Below are positions 9,133 to 18,644 of a stretch of 23,683 nucleotides of DNA, in pieces. Position 1 is the first letter of the stretch. Every line of letters begins with the position of its first letter. The stretch is from Nephromyces sp. MM_2019 (Eukaryota; Apicomplexa; Aconoidasida; Nephromycida): positions 1 to 23,683 of the forward strand of contig JADHZB010000678.1 of the NCBI GenBank assembly GCA_015657535.1, in the 5' to 3' direction. The translations under genes and the position numbers were made by a program. A model generated the notes under the pieces. It made no database searches, had not been told where the DNA came from, and saw nothing but the letters and a program-made list of their open reading frames with translations.

Positions 9133-10261
9133 ATGGGTAAGAATACCTATTATATATATATTTATATATATGTATGTATGTTGTATCTATTATGTATGTT
9201 GTGTATGTGTATATTATGTATGTTGTGTATGTGTATATTATGTATGTTGTGTATATTATGTATGTTGTGTATATTATGTATGTTGTGTGTGTGTGTGTGT
9301 ATGTTGTGTATGTTGTGTATATTGTGTATGCTGTGTATATTGAGTATGCTGTGTATATTGTGTATGCTGTGTATGCTGTGTATATTGTGTATGTTGTGTA
9401 TATTGTGTATATTGTGTATATTGTGTATATTGTGTATATTGTGTATGTTGTGTATATTTTGTATATTGTGTATATTTTGTATGTTGTGTACATTGTGTAT
9501 GTTGTGTATATTGTGTATATTGTGTATATTGTGTATATTGTGTATATTGTATATATTGTATATATTGTGTATGTTGTATATATTGTGTATGTTGTGTATG
9601 TTGTATATGTTGCTGTGTATGTTGTTGTGTATGTTGTGTATATTGTGTATGTTATGTGCGTCTATATGTTATGTGTGTCTATATGTTATGTGTGTCTATA
9701 TGTTATGTGTGTCTATATGTTATGTGTGTCTATGTTATGTGTGTCTATGTTATGTGTGTTTATGTGTATTTGTGTTGTGTGTGTTTATGTGTATTTATGT
9801 TGTGCTGTGTGTTTTTATGTGTATTTGTGTTGTGTTTGTGTGTTTTGTGTATGTAATATATATATATATATATATATACACGTATTCCTATACTTATTTT
9901 TCTACAATATCTAAGCCTTATATGTATATACATTAGATTTCTGATTAAATATATAATAATATAAATCGAGATGAATATTGGTTAAAGGATTTACGCCAAA
10001 TGTGTGTATAATCTATTTCAAACACTTGTTAACCTATATATATATATATATATATTAAATATGTATGTGTGTGTGTGTATATATATAGGTAAAGTACACG
10101 GTTCATTAGCTCGTGCTGGTAAAGTACGAAATCAAACACCAAAAGTTGAAAAAATGGAAAAAAAAGGGTCCAAATTGGGACGTGCACGAAAACGACAAAT
10201 TTATAACAAACGTTCAAGAAATGTTGGTAAAAGGAAGGGGCCTAATGCTCAATCTGCCTAA
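9133..10261 (+). CDS. RPS30: 40S ribosomal protein eS30, two exons
   Basis: This is a structural protein of the small ribosomal subunit. Exon 1 is only ATGG (9133-9136) and the donor is GTAAGA. The intron runs 9137-10088 and ends ATATATATAG. Exon 2 (10089-10261) completes codon 2 as Gly and ends in TAA. The 58-residue product begins [14 protein letters not shown], continues with [20 protein letters not shown] and ends KGPNAQSA. These are the conserved basic core and tail of eS30. The ubiquitin-like leader found in animal FAU is absent, as in other protists. The internal region is shorter than in animals. The join is supported because it exactly restores the universal MGKVHGS start. The intron is over five times the coding length. 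Confidence 0.97.
9137..10088 (+). other. 952-bp eS30 intron packed with TG/TA repeats
   Basis: From about 9170 to 9650 it is built of TGTATATTG and TGTATGTTG units, 9-12 bases in multiples of three. From 9650 to 9750 a 17-bp unit (TATGTGTGTCTATATGT) occurs about four times and then twice as a 14-bp version. A TGTGTTTATGTGTATTTGTGT block follows to about 9850, then (TA)n. Long open frames on both strands (9133-9936 +, 9174-9914 +, 9083-9493 -) are side effects of the repeats. Confidence 0.93.
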
Positions 10262-10306
10262 ACAATGAATTGATTATATGATATGGTCTCAATACACACA
10301 TACAAA

Positions 10307-10461
10307 ATGTATCATTTCTAGAGATGCACATATATCTGTATGATTTCTAGAAATGTACACACATATATACCTGTACGATTTCTAGAAATATACACACACA
10401 TATATACCTGTATGATTTCTAGAAATGTACACACATATATACCTGTATGATTTCTAGAAAT
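10307..10461 (+). repeat. Tandem array carrying a perfect 12-bp palindrome, five copies
   Basis: ATTTCTAGAAAT, a perfect palindrome, occurs at 10343, 10378, 10415 and 10450. A first imperfect copy (ATTTCTAGAGAT) lies at 10314. Copies are 29-37 bases apart, separated by ACACACATATATACCTGTA-like spacer. The array starts about 50 bases after the eS30 stop, so it is in the 3' UTR or just beyond. Confidence 0.88.
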
Positions 10462-12184
10462 ATACACACACACTATATAATGTTTTATAGATATAGCTAT
10501 ACTATATAGTATTTTATAAATATAAATATATTAAATATACTTTTAGATTGTTAGATAAATCTTACACATTAAAGTAGAAATAATGTATTGATGTGTTTAT
10601 TGAAATTATAATTTGTATGTAGTGTGTGTATGAACCATATTTTTTAATAAATCATTCCTAACTCTTATTTCCATCAAAATTTTTAATATTTGATTATCCT
10701 ATAAATGTTTGTGAGTTTATATATACATTGACCTATATGAAATGTGTACGTATGTATATATGAGAGATGTATATGTGTATGTGTGTGTCTGCTTATACGA
10801 TCACACCTAAAAGTTTGTAAATATAATTAGAACATTATGTAAACCTATTGACGATATATATTTATATTTGTGTATATGTATAAAAATTTAAAAGTAAAAC
10901 CAAAATACATATTAAAATATTTAAGAGATATGTGTAGATACTATTAGGTTAATTTTTACACACACTAAAATCATAAGTTAATGAGTATAAATATGTGTAC
11001 TACTAGATTTAAAACATGTATTATATAAAACATTAAGGTAAATGAATGTGTAAATTAACCAGCAAAGTTTACAACCAAAATTGGTAATCACACTTATATA
11101 TATAGACAACAAATCTATGATTGTGCACCCACACAAATTGTCTTAGGGTAATATGCACATACATGTATAATTGATGTATATCTTTAATACTCTATGTTTA
11201 CACACACACATCTAGGTAAGTTTATTTATGCTAACTAAAAATTTTTACACATCAATTTTTCTGTATACCAACACATATATTCATATATTATTCAACACAC
11301 CTTTTGCACACAATTACTCTATGTAACTAAGATAAAATGTATAAATCTACACACACACACGTATATAAACAATACACAAATCAGAAACCTTGTATTCTAA
11401 AACTAGAAATCTCCATATACACACTGAATATACTATACATATGTGTGTATGAAGATTTCTAATCTTTAACCTGCAAAAGTACTAAAGAGAGTTGTTTTTC
11501 TGAAACTTAGTTATCCACAAATATACCTACTCACTCTTAAGCACACATATTATCAATCAAATATAGACTTACAAGCAAGTAAACACACATTTCCACACAC
11601 ACATTTTCATAAACACTTACTTTTCTAACACACACACACACACTTTTCCACATAGACTCTCTTTTCATACAAATATATTTTCACATTCGCTTTTACATGC
11701 ACACATATTTTTATATACACCCATACACACGTTTTCGCACATAAAGTTTTTATACACACACAGACACTTTTCCACACACATATATTTTCATATACATACT
11801 CTCACACACTTAGATACACATTCACCCAGAAAACTCAAAAATAACTCACACGAAATCATATGTTTCTCAATCAACACAAATTTGTACACAAACATCCTAA
11901 TTTTATATACACTTTTTTTTCATATATATTAAACTCCTATTAATAACAAAAGGAAGATAAAGATCCACTCCTCCACACACATCTAGTCAAAGGTAATATG
12001 ATTTATTTTTATCATTTTACACACAATTTGATTGAGTTATACGACACCTCATAACACCACTAAACGTATTTAAAGCCCCCATCATACGGTACTCAAATGA
12101 ATTAATTTTATACACATACACTCACACACACCGCTATATTTTATATGCATAACCACAATTATATTTTATACAGACACACGCACA

Positions 12185-12285
12185 ACTACATTTGACATAA
12201 ACACACACAACTAAATTTGACATAAACACACACAACTAAATTTGACATAAACACACACACTAAATTTGAAATAAACACAACTACA
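12185..12285 (+). repeat. 25-bp tandem repeat x4
   Basis: The core TTTGACATAAACACACAC (TTTGAAATAAACACAA in the last copy) starts at about 12191, 12216, 12241 and 12265, with CAACTAAA between. Degenerate relatives (ACTACATTTTATACACAA) continue to about 12365. Confidence 0.85.
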
Positions 12286-12369
12286 TTTTATACACAAACA
12301 TACACAACTACATCTTATACACAAACATACACAACTACATTTTATACACAATCACACACGACTACATTT

Positions 12370-12528
12370 GACATAAACACATAAACAATTACATTTTACA
12401 CACACACATACAACTTCATTTGAAATAAATACATACAACAACTACATTTGAAATAAACACATAAACAATTACATTTACACACACACATACAACTTCATTT
12501 GAAATAAATACATACAACAACTACATTT
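12370..12528 (+). repeat. Tandem duplication of an 80-bp unit
   Basis: Copy 1 is 12370-12449 and copy 2 is 12450-12528, with only a couple of differences. Each contains ATAAACACATAAACAATTAC, then CA repeat, ACTTCATTTGAAATAAATAC and ATACAACAACTACATTT. The unit is composed of the same words as the neighbouring 25-bp array, so it looks like a higher-order form of it. Confidence 0.88.
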
Positions 12529-13151
12529 TATAATACATAATTTATATATATAAGATAGACTTCACCATAAGCATATACTTATATATATCTCATATCACAC
12601 GTTTGACTACTTTATTTATTACCTACACACATTTTTTTAATTCCATAACAACAATGATAAATGAAATAATGTTTATATACATTTGATATATCCTATATTA
12701 TTACAATATAGAGCATTTATAGCATCCTCTGATATAATGAATATATATATCAAGTCTATGCACAAATAAATTTTGTTATAGTGTGCCAAATATAGCATTG
12801 TATATAATGTTTATATAAAAAGTTATCTGAAATAACCTATAAAAATTACACTTTGAGTGCTGATATCAACACTTTTGACGCAACCTGTAATACGATATAT
12901 ACAAAAACGTATACAAGTATTTTATACAAAGAGTTGCATTCACATATCAACATCTCATAGGGTATATATCAAAAGTATATATACAAGTATGTGTTATTAC
13001 AAATACAACGAATAATATCACTAAATTACTAAAATTTTGGGATACCATACACCCATTATATAAATATATATATATATTTTTTTTGGGATAGATTATTCGA
13101 GGTATTAAATAACAAGAATATTAAACCCTAAATATATACAAGCCATTCAAG

Positions 13152-16100
13152 ATGAATTTACCTCCACCTCCCAAACGTATGCCACCACCTCCACGACCTC
13201 CACCACCCATTTTTAAGTCCAATCCAAGCCTCTACCAATCAGATCATGAAGTGAATGAAACAAAGGATACAAATCAACCTCGACATGATTCTTACACATC
13301 TAATAACGAACAAGGTGCGGAAAAAAGTGCACACCAAGACACTCCCGAAGTACCAATGCCAATGCCAATGCCTCCAACACAGAAGACGCCATCACAAGAA
13401 GATGTCTTTAGGTCTTCTAGGAACACAGTCCCTAGCTTTACACCTCCTACAATAATTGCAGAGAGTAGGAATAGTGTGCATTCATCTCTACCTACCCAGA
13501 GAGAATTTATAAATCGAAGTTCGAATGTACGTACACCCGTACCCCCCACAATAAACAATTTTCAAAGCACTATAAACGAGACAAATCAACAGAAAAGCTA
13601 TAAACCTCCATTGATCCAAATTCCTGATAGCTTTAAGTTATCTACGGATGATGCTAATGATTACACACCTCAAAAATCATCATATACAACTAATACAACT
13701 GAAAATGAGTCACGACATACAACTAAACCTGAGGAAAATTACCCAAGAAGTCAAAATAGAATGTCAGCGCCAATAATTAAACCACCTACTTTTAATCAAG
13801 TTTCAAATAGCCGACATTCTTTTGATGAATCAAATCGAAACAATATACCATCTTATCTCAAGAGTAATGATCCACCTCAAATCAACTCATCATATAGACC
13901 TGAATCAAAAGCATCTAAAGATTTGACTTCTACCTTATCTTATACTTCTCATCATCTTCATTATAGTCCCTATAAATCACCTTTAAAGAGACCAGCTGAT
14001 AAACCACCAAGGCAAACATCTAATCATAGGATGGAGAATCCTCCACAGAATAAGAAATACTTTTTGAAATCAATTCAGGAGCTAAAGAACTTGTTAGATA
14101 AGAGGATTGACTCAATCCAACCACCTCAATTGAGTATTCCACCTGATTATAAAGAAACTTCATATGTAGACACGAAATACAACGAAGTTACTAACCCATC
14201 TGTATCTTCTTATGACCCACGGTTGAGCCAAGTAGATTATATGGAATATGTAAATAAGAGTATGATCCAACCTTGCTTGGATAAGATTTCTTTGCTAGAA
14301 AGGAAATTTTCTGAATTAGAAATTTTAAATCAAAAGATGTATAAAAATCAACAATCACATTTATCTCAATATAAGTCAGATGGAACATCAGAATATACAC
14401 AATCTTTCGTAAGACACCCATTAGAGAATAGAAATTCATTATTAGAAAGTAGAGAAATCCAAACATCCCCAAATTTGTTACCACAAGCCACTAAACTTTT
14501 TATAAATCCTACTCAATTGAATAAAGTTGAAGAGAAATTTACTGAAATAAATGAAGTTGTTTCATACCCCAGCTCACTAGAAGATGTAATCAAAAAGGTT
14601 TCACACAAACAATATCGTGAACACGCTGATAGATCTTCTCCTCAATCATTTTCAGAATCTATTAATTTCGAAAATTTGCATTCATTTAAAGAGAGGATTG
14701 ACTCATTTACAGACAAGATGAATGACGAAAAATTAGATTTTGAAAGATTTACAAATGGTTTAAACACATTTGCAAATAAGATTAACTCGAAAGAAAAAGA
14801 ATTTCGATCCTATAAAAGTCAAGCAAGTACTAGAAAAAGTCAACTTACAGATGATCGATGTTCTCTTGATTCTTCAAAGGCAGACCTTGAATCATATAGA
14901 AACAGGTTACAATCTCTTAAATCCTCAAGAAAGAGTTATTCCTCCTTACTAAATCCCCCACAAACACATAAGTCATCTACACACTACGCAGTTGATTCAA
15001 TTACAAAACCCAGTTTCCAAGATAATCTTTTACTTCAGACAAATTGGACAAACAGCAATAATCATAGTGATTTTGAAACTGAACAGAAAACCCCAAAAAC
15101 TATGTATGAAAATTCTCCACAGGGACATTATATAAAAAGCCAAATACCCTTGAATAATATGTTAAACACGCAAAATAATTTTGTACCAGATGATACACAC
15201 ACAAGTTCCATGAATGACACTCCTAATACACAACAATCTCAACCTACTACAAATACAACATACTTTCTTGCTCCGGATCAATATCCATCTACACCCCCTC
15301 AAGACACACAATCAAATATGTACATGAGCCATCCTTCACCTGAACCTAGTTCGACCGCTGGTCCTTACTTTACGAGCTATAAACCCAATAATCAGGATAA
15401 CACTAATGAAGATAACCAGGATCAATTCAACTCTAACAAGCAATTTCCCTATACAACATCAAATACTCCCAATTATAATAGTTACACAATATTTAATAGT
15501 AATGAATATACACAAGATCCACCAGGAGATTTTGAAATGAGTTTAAACCAACACATGGATTTTCATATACCACCAAGTGGAAATGACTCTAGTTATATAA
15601 GTTGGAATTCACATAATGTACCCGAACAAGATATGGGTGCTAAGAAAAGTCTCGATTCACTTTGGGATAATGAAGTAGATAAACCATTTACATATGATAA
15701 CCCTAGCCCATTCAATCAACCGATGAATAACTTGTTTCAACAAAATCACCATGGCAATTTTAATCAAAAATCATATTCTCCTATCACAAACTCTAGCACT
15801 ATGCACTCTAATCTTAATATATATAAAAATGACTACTTCAATGATCCTATCATGAGTCTAGGCCACTCACAGATTACTAGCACTGATTTCATTAAACCAG
15901 AAACACCTGCAAATCCTGTGATGTTTGAACATTCACAGAATAGTCATATGAGTAATCATCAAAGAACTGATACCCAAATAGATAACTCTATGAATTTTAA
16001 TTCATTCTCAAATAACTCAAATGACTTTACAATGACCAGTTTACCTCAGACTTCTTCTCTATTTGATTATCATCCACCTAATACATATTTAGATCAAACA

Positions 16101-16235
16101 CAATTTACGAACTCACAACAACCAACAGTTACCACTAATTTTCATCAAACATTTTACCAGATGAGCTATTCCACTAACACAGAGCAAAGCAACCTTAACC
16201 CTCCTAAGAAATCTCTTTCAAGTTTATTTGATTAA
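13152..16235 (+). CDS. Large Pro-rich, coiled-coil, Asn/Gln-rich protein of unknown function (1027 residues)
   Basis: This is a single uninterrupted reading frame from ATG to TAA. I do not recognise the family. Residues 1-22 are a polyproline head (PPPPKRMPPPPRPPPP) like profilin-, SH3- or WW-binding tracts. Residues 23-290 are polar, rich in Ser, Pro, Asn and Thr. Charged helical stretches likely to form coiled coil are at about 299-325, 363-410 and 509-600. Residues about 600-1000 are rich in Asn, Gln, Ser, Thr and Pro, prion-like. A short motif occurs twice: KKSLDSLWD at about 831-839 and KKSLSSLFD as the very C-terminus. There is no signal peptide or membrane segment. It is nearly free of the CA repeats seen in genes to its left. 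An adaptor or scaffold role is plausible but unproven. Confidence 0.88.
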   Translation: MNLPPPPKRMPPPPRPPPPIFKSNPSLYQSDHEVNETKDTNQPRHDSYTSNNEQGAEKSAHQDTPEVPMPMPMPPTQKTPSQEDVFRSSRNTVPSFTPPTIIAESRNSVHSSLPTQREFINRSSNVRTPVPPTINNFQSTINETNQQKSYKPPLIQIPDSFKLSTDDANDYTPQKSSYTTNTTENESRHTTKPEENYPRSQNRMSAPIIKPPTFNQVSNSRHSFDESNRNNIPSYLKSNDPPQINSSYRPESKASKDLTSTLSYTSHHLHYSPYKSPLKRPADKPPRQTSNHRMENPPQNKKYFLKSIQELKNLLDKRIDSIQPPQLSIPPDYKETSYVDTKYNEVTNPSVSSYDPRLSQVDYMEYVNKSMIQPCLDKISLLERKFSELEILNQKMYKNQQSHLSQYKSDGTSEYTQSFVRHPLENRNSLLESREIQTSPNLLPQATKLFINPTQLNKVEEKFTEINEVVSYPSSLEDVIKKVSHKQYREHADRSSPQSFSESINFENLHSFKERIDSFTDKMNDEKLDFERFTNGLNTFANKINSKEKEFRSYKSQASTRKSQLTDDRCSLDSSKADLESYRNRLQSLKSSRKSYSSLLNPPQTHKSSTHYAVDSITKPSFQDNLLLQTNWTNSNNHSDFETEQKTPKTMYENSPQGHYIKSQIPLNNMLNTQNNFVPDDTHTSSMNDTPNTQQSQPTTNTTYFLAPDQYPSTPPQDTQSNMYMSHPSPEPSSTAGPYFTSYKPNNQDNTNEDNQDQFNSNKQFPYTTSNTPNYNSYTIFNSNEYTQDPPGDFEMSLNQHMDFHIPPSGNDSSYISWNSHNVPEQDMGAKKSLDSLWDNEVDKPFTYDNPSPFNQPMNNLFQQNHHGNFNQKSYSPITNSSTMHSNLNIYKNDYFNDPIMSLGHSQITSTDFIKPETPANPVMFEHSQNSHMSNHQRTDTQIDNSMNFNSFSNNSNDFTMTSLPQTSSLFDYHPPNTYLDQTQFTNSQQPTVTTNFHQTFYQMSYSTNTEQSNLNPPKKSLSSLFD

Positions 16236-17243
16236 TTTCATATTTCCAACTTGTTTAAAACTTTTTTTGGCTAAGCTTGAGATTCTTCTTTAAAAGATCG
16301 TGCTTAGTATACAGCATAGTAGATTAATTCTCTTCTATTAGACTCTTTTTTTATTATTCAACTTGACACTTTACTCATGTAATTTTACCTAAGTTTTATC
16401 ATAATTATTAGACCAGTTTTAATTTTTTATAAATTTTAGTGTATCACCTTTTTATCCAAAATTAATTAGACCTCACACTAATTTAAGAGTATCTTGAAAT
16501 CATTTTTTTTCCTCATACTACCAGACTCTTTGAGCTTGTCAACCTCAGATATAATAAATTTACATTTACAATTTATATTGATTTCAACTACCCATAATAA
16601 AATAAACTAAAATCAATTTCACCACTACATGATAACATGTTTATAAATTTGACTTCAATTATGCACCTAAATAGAATTTTCCTATTAATTATTATTTGCT
16701 ATTCGAGAAGTATACCCAACCAGATGTTAAGTGTAAACCTCTAAGATTAGCATACCCAACTTAACATTCTAAAAGATATCTCAATCTATTAAATTTTATT
16801 GTAATAATGTAAAAATATTATATCGCATTATTTGTGTAAGTTAATTGAATTTGGTTCTAATTATCACAGCATATAAATTTCATTGTATAACAATTTATAT
16901 TATTAAGTTATTTATCTATAAGATTTATAATATATACGACTTTTCATGTTGGGAAAATTGAATTATTCGAGCTATATATGAATTTTTAGAGTTATAAGGT
17001 GTCTATTAATCATAGAGTGAATTTGAACATTTATATTTTGGAAGCTTAGAACTTCTCCTTTGTAAAACTTTCATGCTTTCAAATAAAGCTACTTGTTGAT
17101 TTATTTTATTAGTTTTTTTTATCCTCTGTATAATGTATAAGATACTAGCAAATGATTAATAGAACCTATATGTTCAAATATCAACTTGTAGATTCATATA
17201 ACAGAATAAATCTTGCAAAGAAAATTTCCTATATATTCTCATT
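16236..17243. other. Intergenic region, AT-rich, nothing recognised
   Basis: About 1 kb of AT-rich DNA with T-runs separates two genes on the same strand. It must hold the 3' end of one transcript and the promoter of the next. No repeat, RNA gene or coding sequence stands out. Confidence 0.7.
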
Positions 17244-18644
17244 ATGGATGAATTAGAGAAAAAAAGGGTTCTTAAGTCTATTTATGAACATTCCCTATAT
17301 CCAGGTAAATTCAATGCTCATTGGCCACCTCCTCTACCCTTTGAAAATAGTAAATGTAAAATAAGTAATTATGGTATAGATGAAATTAAAACATGGGATT
17401 ATGCTCGTTTTCGGTCTTATTCAATGAATGATCAAGACTATTCGAAGATTCTTGATGATTATGAACAAGTAGAATTAGCTCGAATGAATGAATGGCACGA
17501 CACAGTTACAAGTTGCAATCGTTGGATACTATCTGTAAGTGCTACAATTTTACAACTCTGTGATCAATATTTCCAGAATGAGAAACAAGAACTTGAACTA
17601 AAACATTCAGAATCAATAAAAAATCTGGTAAGAGGGTATGAGGATGTAATCCATACAAAAAATTCAAAGATTCAGGAGCTAGAAAATTATATAACTTTGT
17701 TTTCCAAGAATGATGATTTTGACACAGCCAATGATACGCGTGAAATAAGACCAACTCAATCTGATTCTGAACAAGAATCAATTGAAAAGAGAATTCAATC
17801 AGCAAAATCTGAAAATGTTCACTTAGTCCACAATACTTATGATGGTAGTTCTATGACCTTAGATAAAAATTTACAAACTGATGAATGTAATCAAATAATC
17901 AATCAAGGAAGTCAAGATACACAGGAGAGTATAGTGAATACACAGAATAATGCACCAAGTATACCTAAATCGCAAACTACACTCAGCCACACACTGAAAA
18001 CACATCTTAATACCTACAACCATATACCCAATACAACACATAACACAAAAAATAATATACCTAATCTATCTTCTACACTCAACACAATCAACAATAGTCT
18101 AAATACACACGATGCGCCTACTACCCTCAACACCCATACTGCACCCAATACACTCAATGGACCCAATAAATTAAAAACATCTTACACACCGAATAAACTT
18201 AACACAAACTTCACATGCAATCGAGATACTTCAGTAAATGCGGGCAATAACAATAATTGGACTATGGAAGATGAAATTAACACAGAAATTCCACTTCATA
18301 AAGAGCAAGAAAGTGATACAACTTTTATCAAACCATTATCTTTAGAGAAAGTGCATTTGAAAATTAATAAGGAATCAAACACCTCAACTCAAAAGCAAAA
18401 TGAAATGAGAATAAAACGGGACATTTTTCTAAAACTGAGAAAAATCAAATTTGAAAAACTCCAAATAATTTATAACCACTGGAATCTAAAGACCTGTAAA
18501 AAACCAAATCAACAAATTATTCAATGTAAAATGAAATCATCGCTTATTCAGAAAATATTAGAAATCGTGCCTTTAAATGTTTTAAGTAAAGCTATTTCAG
18601 GTTGTAAAAACATTGAAAATATTATTTCATTTCTTTTAACATAA
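17244..18644 (+). CDS. Hypothetical protein with N-terminal helical domain and basic C-terminus (466 residues)
   Basis: This is a single reading frame, ATG to TAA. I do not recognise the family. Residues 1-80 hold aromatic and proline residues suggesting a folded part (LYPGKFNAHWPPPLPFEN, then KTWDYARFRSYSMND). Residues about 80-155 are helical and probably coiled coil (EKQELELKHSESIKNLV). Residues about 160-340 are disordered, rich in Asn, Thr, Ser and His, with drifting NTLN/NKLNT words. Residues 380-466 are basic and helical; KLRKIKFEKLQIIYNHWNLK there vaguely resembles a single Sfi1-type (centrin-binding) repeat, too weak to name the protein. There is no signal peptide or membrane segment. 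It lies 1 kb downstream of the 1027-residue gene on the same strand, and both combine coiled coil with disorder. Confidence 0.85.
   Translation: MDELEKKRVLKSIYEHSLYPGKFNAHWPPPLPFENSKCKISNYGIDEIKTWDYARFRSYSMNDQDYSKILDDYEQVELARMNEWHDTVTSCNRWILSVSATILQLCDQYFQNEKQELELKHSESIKNLVRGYEDVIHTKNSKIQELENYITLFSKNDDFDTANDTREIRPTQSDSEQESIEKRIQSAKSENVHLVHNTYDGSSMTLDKNLQTDECNQIINQGSQDTQESIVNTQNNAPSIPKSQTTLSHTLKTHLNTYNHIPNTTHNTKNNIPNLSSTLNTINNSLNTHDAPTTLNTHTAPNTLNGPNKLKTSYTPNKLNTNFTCNRDTSVNAGNNNNWTMEDEINTEIPLHKEQESDTTFIKPLSLEKVHLKINKESNTSTQKQNEMRIKRDIFLKLRKIKFEKLQIIYNHWNLKTCKKPNQQIIQCKMKSSLIQKILEIVPLNVLSKAISGCKNIENIISFLLT

Larger units (their letters stand above)
10262..13151. other. Long intergenic region, CA-rich, no gene seen
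   Basis: About 2.9 kb lie between the eS30 stop and the next start. Contents in order are a palindrome array (10311-10461), AT-rich DNA, a CA-rich stretch with many TTTTCCACACAC-like segments (11570-11830), tandem repeats at 12185-12528, and a last 600 bp of plain AT-rich DNA that should hold the promoter of the next gene. No open frame or RNA gene is recognisable. Confidence 0.7.

Noticed and set aside
9083..9493. Minus strand Thr-Tyr-Ile repeat frame
   Set aside because: It is the antisense of the same eS30 intron repeat, with no fold, no neighbour and no start context.
9133..9936. Long + strand frames rich in Cys, Met, Leu, Ile (and the Tyr-Val version at 9174-9914)
   Set aside because: They read through the repeat intron of eS30. 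Splicing at 9136/10089 restores a perfect eS30 start, and the period of the repeats (multiples of three) keeps frames open by chance.
13152..13230. Formin-like FH1 proline tract
   Set aside because: No FH2 domain follows anywhere in the 1027 residues, so the polyproline head alone does not make it a formin.
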